DNA from: Halomonas saccharevitans
GTDB taxonomy: Bacteria > Pseudomonadota > Gammaproteobacteria > Pseudomonadales > Halomonadaceae
DNA: 64,000 nt
Direction of reading: 5' to 3'
NCBI RefSeq assembly: GCF_900116405.1
Contig: NZ_FPAQ01000014.1
Location: 21,407 to 85,406 of the forward strand
The notes under the pieces are model-generated. The model ran no database searches. It was not told where the DNA came from and was given only the letters and a program-made list of their open reading frames with translations. Made by a program: the position numbers and the translations under genes. Shown one piece after another: positions 9,149 through 17,834 of this stretch. Position 1 is the stretch's first letter, and every line of letters begins with the position of its first letter.

Positions 9149-11896
9149 TCAGTCCGGCTGGCTCTCCAGGCGGTGGCGCTGCCACTCGCTCTCCGGCTCG
9201 TTGAGGCGCAGCACGGCGTCCACCACCTGCTCCTCCATGTTGTAACGCAGGCGAAAGCCCAGGTGCTTCATCAGCGAGCGCATCGGATGGTTGTCGACCA
9301 TGATCTTGCCGATCATCTCCAGGGTGCCGACGCTCTGGCAGTAGCCGATCATCTTCTTCATCAGCAGGCTGCCGATGCCCAGCCCCTGCAGGTCGTCACG
9401 GATGATCACCGAGAACTCGGTGCGGATGTTGTCGGGGTCGTTCCACACCCTCACCACGCCGAGCATCTCCTTGGCGCCGTTCTCGCCCTTGTGTTCGGCG
9501 ATGAAGGCCATCTGCCGGTCGTAGTTGATGTGCGAGAGGATCGACAGATCGCGCTGGGTGAGGTCGGCCTTGTTGTGGAAATAGCGAAAGCGGATGCTTT
9601 CCTCGGAGAGCTGATCGTGAAAGCGAGTAATCAGCGGCGCGTCCTCGGCGCGGATCGGGCGCACCTCGACCTCCCAGCCGTTCTTCAGCGTGAACCACTC
9701 ACGCAGCTCCTCGGGATAGGGCATGATCGCGAAGCGCGCCGGCGTGCCGAGGTCCATGGCGAAGTCCACGGCCAGCAGGCCATCGCGATTGAGCACCAGC
9801 GGGTTGAGTTCCAGCCCGCGCAGCTGCGGCAGGTCGCTGGCCATCTGCGACAGGGTCACCAGCAGTTCGCAGAGCCGCTCGAGGTCGCGCTCGGGATGGT
9901 TGGAGTGCTCGCGGATCAGCCGCGCCGCGTGAGTGCGCCCCACCACGTCCGCCGCCAGGCTCATGTTGAGCGGCGGCAGCGCCACCTGCCGGTCGGCCAG
10001 GATATTGACCTTGTAGCCGCCGATACCGAACACGATCACCGGACCGAACACCGGGTCGCGGGTGATGCCGGCGCACAGCTGCATGGAGTGCTTGCCGCGC
10101 TGCATGGCCTGCAGGCAGTACTCGCGAATCGCGAAGTCCGGGAACTTCTCCTGCACCCGGTCGCCCAAGCGCCCCACCGCCTCGGCGACCTGTTCCGGGG
10201 TCGCCAGGTCCTGGAGCAGGCCGGCGGAAATCTTGTGGGGGTGCTGGCGGTAGCGGAAGGGACGGCAGTTACCCTCGTGAATCACCTTGAGCGCCATCGG
10301 GCCATCGAAGGCGGCCGACGCCTCGGCCGCCTCCTCCGGCGTCTGGGGATAGCGGCTCGACGCCACCGGCAGCCCGTAGGCCTCGAGCACCTGCGCCGTC
10401 TCGGAATGTGAGAGGGTCTCGCGCCCCGCCTCGCGGGCCTCCTCGATCAGCTGCCGGCAGCGCCCGCGGATCTCCGGAGTCGTGGCGAAGGGCAGGCTCG
10501 GCGGAATCTCCTGGAGCAGCGCCTGCACGCGCTGGTAGTCCACCATGTGCATGAAGGCCTTGACCGCCTTTTCGGGGCTGAGATAGGTGGGAATGCCCGC
10601 CAGGTTGCACTCGTGGCGGGCCGACAGCGCCTCGTGCAGGCCCATCCAGCTGGTCAGCAGGTTGCGCCGAAAGCGCTTGCGGGCGGCGATGATTGCCTGG
10701 GCGGTGGTCTTCGACGGGGCCTGCCGCGTCGGGGCATGCACCACCAGCACGGCGTCGACGCCGCGGTCGGCCGCCACGATCTCCAGCGCCTCAACGAGCC
10801 GTTCCGGGGTGGCGTTGCCGCCCAGATCCACCGGGTTCTCGCCAGGCTTGCTCATATCGAAATCGTCGCGGCGCAGGGCATCGCGGGTCTCCTCGCTGAA
10901 GCTAGCCAGCCTGCCCCCGGCATTGATCAGCTTGTCGATGGCGAGCATCGCCGGCCCCAGGCCGTTGGAGACGATGGCCAGGCGATCGCCCTTCAAGGGC
11001 TTCACTCGCGACAGCGTCTCCAGGGCATCGAACAGCTCGTCGGAGTCATTGACCCGCACCACCCCGGCGCGGGCGAAGGCCGCATCGAAGATCTGGTCGC
11101 GATTGGCCACGCCTGGCGTCGGCGGAAGGCCCGAGATGTCGGATTCGGCAGTGCGCCCACTCTTGATGGCCAGCACCAGGCGGTTGCGCGACGCGTCGCG
11201 CAGCGCGGTCATGAAGTGCTGGGCATCCATGATGCGCTCGAGGTGGAGCAGGATCGCCTGGGCCGGCGAGAACTGGTTGATGTAGTCCATCAGGTCGGGC
11301 AGCAGCACATCGACGCTGTCGCCCACCGTCAGAAGGTGGGAGAAGCCGATGCCGCGACCGGCGGCCCAGTCGATCATGGCGTTGCCCAGCATCCCCGACT
11401 GGCCGAGATAGGCCACGCGGCCGGCCTTGACCGGCTGGCTGGCGTAAGAGGCATTAAGCTTGCGCCCGGGGACGATCAGCCCCATGCACTCGGGGCCGAG
11501 CACGCGGATGCCCGAGGCCCGGGCCGCGCCGAGCATGCGGCTGCGGATCGAGCCCTTGTCGCCGTGCTCGCGGTCGAGGTGAGCCCCGCCGGAGAGCACC
11601 AGCGCGGCCTTGACCCCGAAGCGGCCGAGGGTGTCGATCAGCTTGGGCACCGTCTGCACCGGTGAGCAGATCACCGCGAGGTCCGGCACCTCGGGAAGAT
11701 GCGACACCCGGGTGACGCAGGGCGCCTCGAAGACCGCGTCGTAGCCCTTGGGATTGACCGCCCAGACGCTGCCGGGAAAGCCGCCCTCACGAAGGTTGCG
11801 GATCACCAGGCCACCCATGGAGTGGGGCTTCTCGGACGCACCGATCACCGCGATGGTGCCGGGCTCGAAGAAGTGGCGAAGAAAGCGCGTGCTCAA
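9149..11896 (-). CDS. patZ: Protein lysine acetyltransferase, acyl-CoA synthetase-like plus GNAT domains (PatZ/YfiQ type)
   Basis: A 915-residue fusion. Residues about 1-460 are a CoA-binding and succinyl-CoA-ligase-like part (I-A-V-I-G-A-S near residue 15; L-G-P-E-C-M-G; G-Q-S-G-M-L-G). Residues about 480-720 are an ATP-grasp domain. The last ~170 residues are a GNAT acetyltransferase with the acetyl-CoA loop in L-Q-G-L-G-I-G-S-L-L-M. Enzymes of this layout (Pat, PatZ, Pka) acetylate lysines and are known to switch off acetyl- and propionyl-CoA synthetases. A PrpE with the standard acceptor-lysine motif is encoded at 41.6-43.5 kb, a possible target (inference). Confidence 0.9.
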   Translation of the reverse strand: MSTRFLRHFFEPGTIAVIGASEKPHSMGGLVIRNLREGGFPGSVWAVNPKGYDAVFEAPCVTRVSHLPEVPDLAVICSPVQTVPKLIDTLGRFGVKAALVLSGGAHLDREHGDKGSIRSRMLGAARASGIRVLGPECMGLIVPGRKLNASYASQPVKAGRVAYLGQSGMLGNAMIDWAAGRGIGFSHLLTVGDSVDVLLPDLMDYINQFSPAQAILLHLERIMDAQHFMTALRDASRNRLVLAIKSGRTAESDISGLPPTPGVANRDQIFDAAFARAGVVRVNDSDELFDALETLSRVKPLKGDRLAIVSNGLGPAMLAIDKLINAGGRLASFSEETRDALRRDDFDMSKPGENPVDLGGNATPERLVEALEIVAADRGVDAVLVVHAPTRQAPSKTTAQAIIAARKRFRRNLLTSWMGLHEALSARHECNLAGIPTYLSPEKAVKAFMHMVDYQRVQALLQEIPPSLPFATTPEIRGRCRQLIEEAREAGRETLSHSETAQVLEAYGLPVASSRYPQTPEEAAEASAAFDGPMALKVIHEGNCRPFRYRQHPHKISAGLLQDLATPEQVAEAVGRLGDRVQEKFPDFAIREYCLQAMQRGKHSMQLCAGITRDPVFGPVIVFGIGGYKVNILADRQVALPPLNMSLAADVVGRTHAARLIREHSNHPERDLERLCELLVTLSQMASDLPQLRGLELNPLVLNRDGLLAVDFAMDLGTPARFAIMPYPEELREWFTLKNGWEVEVRPIRAEDAPLITRFHDQLSEESIRFRYFHNKADLTQRDLSILSHINYDRQMAFIAEHKGENGAKEMLGVVRVWNDPDNIRTEFSVIIRDDLQGLGIGSLLMKKMIGYCQSVGTLEMIGKIMVDNHPMRSLMKHLGFRLRYNMEEQVVDAVLRLNEPESEWQRHRLESQPD

Positions 11897-12007
11897 GCCA
11901 GGACCTCCCTGCGCGGGGGCTCGCCCCGTCGCGTTTACGACTTATGGACACTGTCCGGCAGGCGGGCGTCACGATTAAGGTGACTTCAGCCTTTCCGGAG
12001 CCAGCGC

Positions 12008-12943
12008 ATGATCACCGCCTACATTACCCACCCAGACTGTCAGTTGCACCACATGGGGCCCGAACATCCCGAGAGCCCCCTGCGACTGGACGCCATACGC
12101 GCACGCCTGATGCTCTCGGGCGTCTTGCAGCAGACCATGCAGTCGGATGCCAAGGAGGCGACCGAGGAGCAGCTGGCCCGAGTACACCCCCTGCGCCACC
12201 TGCGCGCCCTGGACAAGTGTGTGCCGGAGCATGGCATCGTCACCCTGGACAGCGACACCATGATGAACCCTGACAGCCTCACGGCGGCGAAGATGGCCGC
12301 CGGCGCGGTCGTTCGGGGCGTCGACCAGGTGTTTCGCCGCCAGGCCGACAATGTCTTCTGTGCGGTTCGCCCCCCCGGCCACCATGCCGAGGCCACCGAC
12401 GCCATGGGTTTCTGCTTCTACAACAACGTGGCGGTAGGCGCCGCCCATGCTCGAGCCAAGTATGGCGCGCGCCGGATCGCGATCCTCGACTTCGACGTGC
12501 ACCAGTGCAACGGCACCATCGACATCTTCAAGGATGACCCCGACGTGCTGGTCTGCACCAGCTTCCAGTACCCCTTCTACCCCTGGCGCTACCTGCGCAG
12601 CGAATGGCAGAACGTGGTCAACACGCCGCTGTCGGGCGGCACCGACAGCGCCGCCTTCCGTCGCGCCATCGAGGACGACTGGCTGCCCGCCCTGCACGCC
12701 TTCAAGCCCGATATCGTGCTGGTCTCGGCGGGCTTCGACGCCCACCGCGAGGATCCCATGGCCGAGCTCTGCCTGGAGGACGAAGACTTCTACTGGGTCA
12801 CCCATCTGGCGCTGGAGATCGCCGCCCTGTATGCCGACGGCCGCCTGGTCTCGGTGCTGGAGGGCGGCTACGACCTGGACTCCCTGGGGCGCAGCGCCGA
12901 GGCTCACCTCACCGCCCTGCTCGGTCTGCCGTTCAGCGGCTGA
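12008..12943 (+). CDS. Histone deacetylase-family amidohydrolase
   Basis: A 311-residue protein of the arginase/deacetylase fold. Visible motifs: R-P-P-G-H-H-A (active-site His pair), D-F-D-V-H-Q-C-N-G-T (zinc Asp and His), S-A-G-F-D-A-H (zinc Asp) and E-G-G-Y-D. The zinc ligands are intact. The usual H-H-G-N-G after the first zinc Asp reads H-Q-C-N-G here; Gln at this place is known in class IV-like members, while Cys is less usual. Bacterial members act on acetylpolyamines or acetylated small molecules; the substrate is unknown. It lies opposite the acetyltransferase gene, an acetylation/deacetylation pairing that may be coincidental. Confidence 0.88.
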   Translation: MITAYITHPDCQLHHMGPEHPESPLRLDAIRARLMLSGVLQQTMQSDAKEATEEQLARVHPLRHLRALDKCVPEHGIVTLDSDTMMNPDSLTAAKMAAGAVVRGVDQVFRRQADNVFCAVRPPGHHAEATDAMGFCFYNNVAVGAAHARAKYGARRIAILDFDVHQCNGTIDIFKDDPDVLVCTSFQYPFYPWRYLRSEWQNVVNTPLSGGTDSAAFRRAIEDDWLPALHAFKPDIVLVSAGFDAHREDPMAELCLEDEDFYWVTHLALEIAALYADGRLVSVLEGGYDLDSLGRSAEAHLTALLGLPFSG

Positions 12944-12948
12944 TCGAT

Positions 12949-12968
12949 GTTTCTTGCTGGCAAGAAAC
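12949..12968. repeat. Inverted repeat GTTTCTTG-CTGG-CAAGAAAC
   Basis: Perfect 8-bp arms (9 bp if the loop is 2 nt) begin 6 nt after the deacetylase stop. It could be a weak terminator for that gene or an operator for the XRE-cupin gene downstream, since its GTTTC/GAAAC halves recur at 13052-13066. Confidence 0.55.
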
Positions 12969-13051
12969 GCGCAGGTATGAAGGACAGGAGCAAAAGGCGC
13001 CGATGAACGCCGTCGGTGGGGCGATGGCCCCGGCGGGTGTGATAGGCTTGA

Positions 13052-13066
13052 GGAAACCTCGTTTCC
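13052..13066 (+). promoter_or_regulatory. Candidate operator GGAAAC-CTC-GTTTCC
   Basis: Perfect 6-bp inverted repeat 27 nt upstream of the XRE-cupin start codon. Placement at the promoter-leader region of a DNA-binding regulator suggests autoregulation. This is inference from position and symmetry. Confidence 0.45.
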
Positions 13067-13093
13067 GATAGTGAACCAGACAGTGATCCACGC

Positions 13094-13729
13094 ATGACCG
13101 CCACCACCGATCAGGGCGCCGCCCTGCGCATCGCCGCCGGCCGCAAGCCCTTCGTCGAACCGCTGCGCCTGGGCGAGCGCGTGAAGGAGATCCGCCTGGC
13201 CAACCAGTGGACGCTGGAGGACGTCAGCCAGCGCACGGGGCTCGCCCGCTCGACGCTCTCCAAGATCGAGAACGACCAGATCTCGCCGACCTTCTCCGCG
13301 GTGCAGAAGCTGATCGACGGCCTGGGCATCGACCTGCCTCAACTGCTCTCGCCGCCCAAGGTCCAGGCCCGCACCATGGGGCGCCGCGACCTGACGCGTC
13401 GCGGCCACGGTGAACGCCACCCCACCCCGACCTACGAACACGAGCTGCTCAGCTGCGAGCTCGCCCAGAAGCGCATGATCCCCTTCAAGACCATCGTGCG
13501 GGCCCGCGCCTTCGACGAGTTCACCGAATGGGTGCGCCACGACGGCGAGGAGTTCCTGATGGTGCTCGAGGGGGAGATCCGGCTCTATACAGAGTACTAC
13601 GAGCCGCTGAGCCTGACCGACGGCGACAGCATCTACTTCGACAGCGCCATGGGGCACGCCCTGGTGTCGACCAGCGAGGCCGACGCCGTCGTGCTGTCGG
13701 TCTGTACCCGGGGCGACGGCACCCCCTGA
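13094..13729 (+). CDS. XRE-cupin transcriptional regulator
   Basis: A 211-residue two-domain regulator. An XRE helix-turn-helix is at about residues 28-82 (W-T-L-E-D-V-S-Q-R-T-G-L-A-R-S-T-L-S-K-I-E-N), and a C-terminal cupin-2 domain (about 130-205; G-E-E-F-L-M-V-L-E-G-E-I and D-G-D-S-I-Y-F-D-S) probably senses a small ligand. Such regulators often control polyamine, amino acid or sulfur metabolism. Its target is not shown by sequence; the neighbouring deacetylase-family gene, if it acts on acetylpolyamines, is one candidate. It is convergent with fdhD. Confidence 0.88.
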   Translation: MTATTDQGAALRIAAGRKPFVEPLRLGERVKEIRLANQWTLEDVSQRTGLARSTLSKIENDQISPTFSAVQKLIDGLGIDLPQLLSPPKVQARTMGRRDLTRRGHGERHPTPTYEHELLSCELAQKRMIPFKTIVRARAFDEFTEWVRHDGEEFLMVLEGEIRLYTEYYEPLSLTDGDSIYFDSAMGHALVSTSEADAVVLSVCTRGDGTP

Positions 13730-13789
13730 GGCTCCATCGCTAGAGTTTCACTTTCGCCACCTCACGTTCTAAGCCCCACGATCAATTCC

Positions 13790-14635
13790 TCAGGCTCGAG
13801 CCCGGTCACCCGGGCGGCGCGTCGGTATCGCGTCGAGTTCGAGCCGTCCCGCGCCATGGATGGCCTGGAAGTGACGCCCCTTGGCGCGAGCGATCAGCAG
13901 CACGCCGAAGCGCTCGGCCAGCTCCACGCCCTTCTGGGTGACGCCCGAGCGTGACACCAGCACGCCGATGCCCATCTGCGCCACCTTGAGCACCATCTCC
14001 GAGGTCAGGCGCCCGGTGGTGTAGAAGATATCGGCGTCGCCGCTGTCGGCCTCGGCGAGCCACTGACGCCCCGCCAGGGTATCCACGGCATTGTGGCGCC
14101 CGACGTCCTCGACGAAGTCCAGCACCGCCTCCTGGCGGCACAGCGCACAGCCATGCACCGCGCCGGCGCTGCGATAGGTCTCGTTATAGGCTCCCAGGTT
14201 ATCCAGCAGCCGATAAAGCACCGACTGGCGCATCACCGTGGCCGGCAGCGGGCTCAGCGCGGTCGCCTCGAGCAGACGGCCGAAGACCGTACCCTGGCCG
14301 CAGCCGGTGGTCACGGTGCGCTGACCCAGGCGCTCCTCCAGATCCTCCGGCAGGCGACGGGTCACGACCGCCGCCGCCTCGACCTCCCAGTCCACCTGCA
14401 CCGCCTGAAGATCTCGCGCCTCACCGAGCAAGCCCTGGTTGCGCAGGTAGCCCACCACCAGCGCCTCGGGATCGGCTCCGAGGGTCATGAGCGTGACGAT
14501 CTCGCGCCTGTTCAGATAGACGGTGAGGGCCCGTTCCGCGGCGATCGCCTGGCGCTGCGGCTCGCCGAACTCGTTCAGCACCTCGATTTCCAGGGTGGCG
14601 GGCAGGCGCGCCCGGCTCAGGCTGATGTCGTGCAT
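13790..14635 (-). CDS. fdhD: Formate dehydrogenase sulfurtransferase FdhD
   Basis: A 281-residue FdhD family protein. FdhD takes sulfur from IscS and passes it to the molybdenum cofactor before insertion into formate dehydrogenase, which is required for activity. The essential C-x-x-C is visible as C-A-L-C at residues 163-166, followed by F-V-E-D-V-G-R-H-N-A-V-D and F-Y-T-T-G-R-L-T-S-E-M, both FdhD hallmarks. The gene is divergent from the formate dehydrogenase operon, with about 220 nt between them. It appears intact. Confidence 0.94.
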   Translation of the reverse strand: MHDISLSRARLPATLEIEVLNEFGEPQRQAIAAERALTVYLNRREIVTLMTLGADPEALVVGYLRNQGLLGEARDLQAVQVDWEVEAAAVVTRRLPEDLEERLGQRTVTTGCGQGTVFGRLLEATALSPLPATVMRQSVLYRLLDNLGAYNETYRSAGAVHGCALCRQEAVLDFVEDVGRHNAVDTLAGRQWLAEADSGDADIFYTTGRLTSEMVLKVAQMGIGVLVSRSGVTQKGVELAERFGVLLIARAKGRHFQAIHGAGRLELDAIPTRRPGDRARA

Positions 14636-14858
14636 CCACGGCTCCTCGACAGAACGTTGACTCTCGATGATGGCACTCCCGACCGACGCTGTCTTTACTG
14701 GGTAAGTATTCGTTGATGCTGGGCAGTGTCTTTTATATCAATATTTTCTGTAATATAAGCGTCGCCGGCACTATCCACTCTCGCGATCTGTCATAGAGTG
14801 GTAGGCCGAATGGCAACGCAGCCCACTCCACCACGTCCGGCCCCGGAGAAACTGACCC

Positions 14859-15290
14859 ATGGCGTCGACCAGCAGCACTCGTTCTCTGAGCTTCGAGGTC
14901 GTCGGCGAGCCGCTCACCATCAAGGGCTTTACCACGACCCGCTGGCGCATCGCGGATCTCGCGCCCGGTGATACCGGTTCCTGCCGGCTGAGTCTGCAGC
15001 TCTACATGACCGAACGTGCGGCCTACCGTTTCAACCTGACGAGCCGCACGCCGCGACTGTTCGTGCGAGCCGGCGAGGCGGGGGGGACGCCGAGCCCCGA
15101 TGCCATCACCGCCAGCCAGGACGTCGCCGCCGGCTGGCTCGACGGCGAGCATCGCGTACTCGAGGTCGATATGCCGCTCGCCATCCAGGCCTGGATCGAG
15201 GCCTACCTCGCCCACCACGGCGAAGCGCCCGAGGAGGGCCGCAAGAAGAAGCGCAAGGGCGCCGGTCGCGCCCGGGAGATCGAGTCATGA
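14859..15290 (+). CDS. DUF3305 protein of the formate dehydrogenase cluster
   Basis: A 143-residue soluble protein matching the DUF3305 type. Its genes almost always occur with fdh genes, and the function is unknown. The body (about residues 8-110) looks beta-rich, with R-F-N-L-T-S-R-T-P-R-L-F-V-R conserved; the last 25 residues are basic (R-K-K-K-R-K-G) and could contact nucleic acid or acidic partner DUF3306. The stop overlaps the next start by 4 nt, implying coupled translation. Confidence 0.8.
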   Translation: MASTSSTRSLSFEVVGEPLTIKGFTTTRWRIADLAPGDTGSCRLSLQLYMTERAAYRFNLTSRTPRLFVRAGEAGGTPSPDAITASQDVAAGWLDGEHRVLEVDMPLAIQAWIEAYLAHHGEAPEEGRKKKRKGAGRAREIES

Positions 15291-15907
15291 GCCGGCTGGA
15301 GCGCTGGTCGCGCCTCAAGCGCGGTGACACGCAGGAGGCTCCGGCCTCCTCTGCATCCGCCGAGGGCGAGTGGCCGCTCGAGGCCGACGGCCAAGACGGC
15401 CGAGAGGAAGACGCTCGCGAGGACGACTCACCGGAGACCCTCGAGCCGGGCAGCCTGGATCATACCCTCCCCGACCCCGACACCCTGCCCCCTGGCAGCG
15501 ATATCAAGGCCTACCTGGTCTCGGGGGTCAGCGCGGGGCTTCGCAAGCGCGCCCTGCGTCGCCTCTTCGCCGCCAGCCACTACGGCGTGCGGGATGGCCT
15601 CGACGACTATGACGACGACTTCCGGGAGAAGCTGAAGCCGCTGGCCGACGACGTGGCCGAACGGCTGCGCCAGTGGACCCGTCAGACGCCCGACGATGAG
15701 ACGACAGAAGACGCGGCAACGGCCGATAGCGTGTCGACAGAGACAGATCAGACGGACACGGGTCCGATCGACCTCGAACAGGATGAGTCGACCGACGAAG
15801 AAGAGACCACGGCGCATGAGGGGAATAGGGAAGAGGCCGACGATCCCTCATACGGCCCCGCGCCGGCGTCTCATTCAGATCAACGAGCCCCTGAGTCACG
15901 TCACTGA
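15287..15907 (+). CDS. DUF3306 protein of the formate dehydrogenase cluster
   Basis: A 206-residue, strongly acidic protein of the DUF3306 type. A short conserved core at about residues 65-130 contains I-K-A-Y-L-V-S-G-V-S and L-R-R-L-F-A-A-S-H-Y, then D-G-L-D-D-Y-D-D-D-F. The C-terminal ~75 residues are Asp/Glu/Thr-rich and look disordered. It is coupled to DUF3305, which has a basic tail, so the two may bind each other through charge (inference). An assembly role for formate dehydrogenase is suggested only by gene context. Confidence 0.8.
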   Translation: MSRLERWSRLKRGDTQEAPASSASAEGEWPLEADGQDGREEDAREDDSPETLEPGSLDHTLPDPDTLPPGSDIKAYLVSGVSAGLRKRALRRLFAASHYGVRDGLDDYDDDFREKLKPLADDVAERLRQWTRQTPDDETTEDAATADSVSTETDQTDTGPIDLEQDESTDEEETTAHEGNREEADDPSYGPAPASHSDQRAPESRH

Positions 15908-16009
15908 GGCAGACAGGCCGGCATGGCGATCCGCTCGAGATATGCCCGGAGCACCGCCGCTACCGCGATGAGGACATCCTCCGAGGGGCAGGATTAGACC
16001 AAGGGAGCG

Positions 16010-16026
16010 TTTGCAAGCTTTGCAAA
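16010..16026. promoter_or_regulatory. Palindrome TTTGCAA-GCT-TTGCAAA
   Basis: Perfect 7-bp arms in the 195-nt gap between the DUF3306 gene and the polyferredoxin gene, 76 nt before the latter's start. The gap is AT-rich compared with its surroundings and may hold a second promoter; the palindrome could be an operator. No known regulator consensus is claimed. Confidence 0.4.
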
Positions 16027-16102
16027 TTCGACCAAGACTTGATGATCAGCCAATAAAAAAACCGATAAGGCGCCCACAGCACGCACGCAACCGTGAGACT
16101 GC

Positions 16103-17830
16103 ATGAACCAGCACATCGAACTGATGCCGGTAGACGACGACCGCAACCGGCAGGCCAGAGAAGCCGCACGACGTCGCGTCTCCTGGCCCGTCAATCTCAG
16201 CCCCGCCCGCGTCAGCTATCAGAGTGACGGCCACGCCCTGATTCTCGGTGACGAACGCAGCGTGCGGCGTGCCGCCAGCGCCCTGATGGCAAAGGGTCTC
16301 GCGACTCCCGTCCTGCTGGTCACCGCCCCCCTCCATGAAGAGGCCGGCGGCGACGCCGGCAGTGATGAAGAATATGAGGCCCTGCTCGCCGCTACCGCCG
16401 ATCTCGCCTGCCAGTCGCTGTCACGCGCCCAGGCGCGGGCACTGACCATCGAGGGCTATCTGGGACACTTCAGCGTCAGTGTGCCCGATGGCGACGGCGT
16501 GCTGGATCTCGCCCGGGCGCTTGCCGAGCGCGCGCATTTCGATCTGATCCTCGACCTTGCTGCGACGCCGGCCCTCACCCTCGAGCTCCCCCCGCCCGGC
16601 TACGTCGCCATGGACTGGCAGGACGCTGATCGCGACGAGCGTCTCGAGGCTTTCGCCGGGCTGGTCGGCGAATTCGACAAGCCGCGCTACTTCCAGATCG
16701 ACAACGACCTCTGCGCCCATGCCAGCAGCGGCAACACGGGCTGCACCCGCTGTCTCGACGTCTGTCCCGCCGATGCCGTCAAAAGCCACCAGGGCCGCAT
16801 CGAGGCGTGGATCGAGATCGACCCCTTCCGCTGCCACGGCGTGGGCAGCTGCAGCAGCGCCTGTCCCACAGGGGCCATCCAGTTTCGCCTGCCCGAGACC
16901 GCCCGCCAACAGGACACCCTGTTGGGTTGGCTCGCCGCCTACCGCGAGGCCGGCGGCACGGCGCCGGTGGTGCGCTTCGCCGAGGCGAGCGACCTGGAGA
17001 CCGAGGAAGAAGCGGCGGGCCATGTGCTCGACGTACCTCTCGAAGAGCTCGGTGCCGCCGGTCACGATCAGTGGCTGACGGCTCTGGCCGCCGGCGCCGC
17101 CGAGGTCCGAATCCAGCGCCATTCGCGCATGCCCGAGCGTCTGACCCGTTTCATCGACGACCAGCTCGCCCAGGCGCACGCCCTGTTAATGGCCCTCGGC
17201 CACTCGGCCACTCGCATCGTCGTCCTCGCGGACGGTGACGCGGCGGCCCGCGACGCCCTTCCACTCGAACCGCCGTTGACGCAGGCGCCGCCGGTGCTGG
17301 AAGGCCATGACAAGCGCCGTCGGCTCAACGCCGTGCTCGAGCATCTGGCGAGCCTGGGAGCCCCCGACGGCCAGCGTCACCGGATGCCATCCGGCGCCGC
17401 CTATGGCGACATCGTGGTCGATCGCGACGCCTGCACCCTGTGCATGGCCTGCGTGTCCAACTGCCCGACGCCGGCGCTGGCCGCCGGCGACGCAAGCCCG
17501 ATGCTGAGCTTTCGCGAGGCCGACTGCGTGCAGTGCGGGCTCTGCGCCGAGGCCTGTCCGGAGCAGGCGATCACCCTGCACCCTGGCTTCCTGGCCGACG
17601 CCCAGCGCGGCGAGCGCGAGGTTCGCCACGAGGAGCCCGCCTTCCCGTGCATCCGCTGCGGCAAGCCCTTCGCCACCGTCAGCACCGTTGAGACCATCAA
17701 GGCCAAGCTCGCCAACCACCCTTACTTCGCCGGCGACGCCCTGGCCCGCCTGGAGATGTGCGAAGACTGTCGCGTCAAGGACGTCTGGCAGGACATGGCC
17801 CGCAACCCCGAATCGCAGCTGAAGGTATGA
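16103..17830 (+). CDS. Polyferredoxin-like 4Fe-4S protein of the formate dehydrogenase cluster
   Basis: A 575-residue cytoplasmic protein. The N-terminal ~195 residues lack cysteines of the cluster type. Two ferredoxin modules follow: one at about residues 204-265 (C-T-R-C-L-D-V-C-P and C-H-G-V-G-S-C-S-S-A-C-P) and one at about 444-495 (C-T-L-C-M-A-C-V-S-N-C-P and C-V-Q-C-G-L-C-A-E-A-C-P). A C-terminal pair C-I-R-C-G-K and C-E-D-C may bind another metal. No signal peptide or transmembrane helix is seen. It is a standard member of this fdh arrangement; it may donate electrons or help mature the enzyme. Four nt separate it from the chaperone gene. Confidence 0.85.
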   Translation: MNQHIELMPVDDDRNRQAREAARRRVSWPVNLSPARVSYQSDGHALILGDERSVRRAASALMAKGLATPVLLVTAPLHEEAGGDAGSDEEYEALLAATADLACQSLSRAQARALTIEGYLGHFSVSVPDGDGVLDLARALAERAHFDLILDLAATPALTLELPPPGYVAMDWQDADRDERLEAFAGLVGEFDKPRYFQIDNDLCAHASSGNTGCTRCLDVCPADAVKSHQGRIEAWIEIDPFRCHGVGSCSSACPTGAIQFRLPETARQQDTLLGWLAAYREAGGTAPVVRFAEASDLETEEEAAGHVLDVPLEELGAAGHDQWLTALAAGAAEVRIQRHSRMPERLTRFIDDQLAQAHALLMALGHSATRIVVLADGDAAARDALPLEPPLTQAPPVLEGHDKRRRLNAVLEHLASLGAPDGQRHRMPSGAAYGDIVVDRDACTLCMACVSNCPTPALAAGDASPMLSFREADCVQCGLCAEACPEQAITLHPGFLADAQRGEREVRHEEPAFPCIRCGKPFATVSTVETIKAKLANHPYFAGDALARLEMCEDCRVKDVWQDMARNPESQLKV

Positions 17831-17834
17831 CCGC

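Noticed and set aside
9173..10411. Long plus-strand frame opposite the acetyltransferase gene
   Set aside because: It is antisense to an unmistakable gene and its His/Gln/Arg-rich translation is typical of a GC-rich shadow frame; the same holds for 10547-11665, 2566-3558 and 41665-43296.
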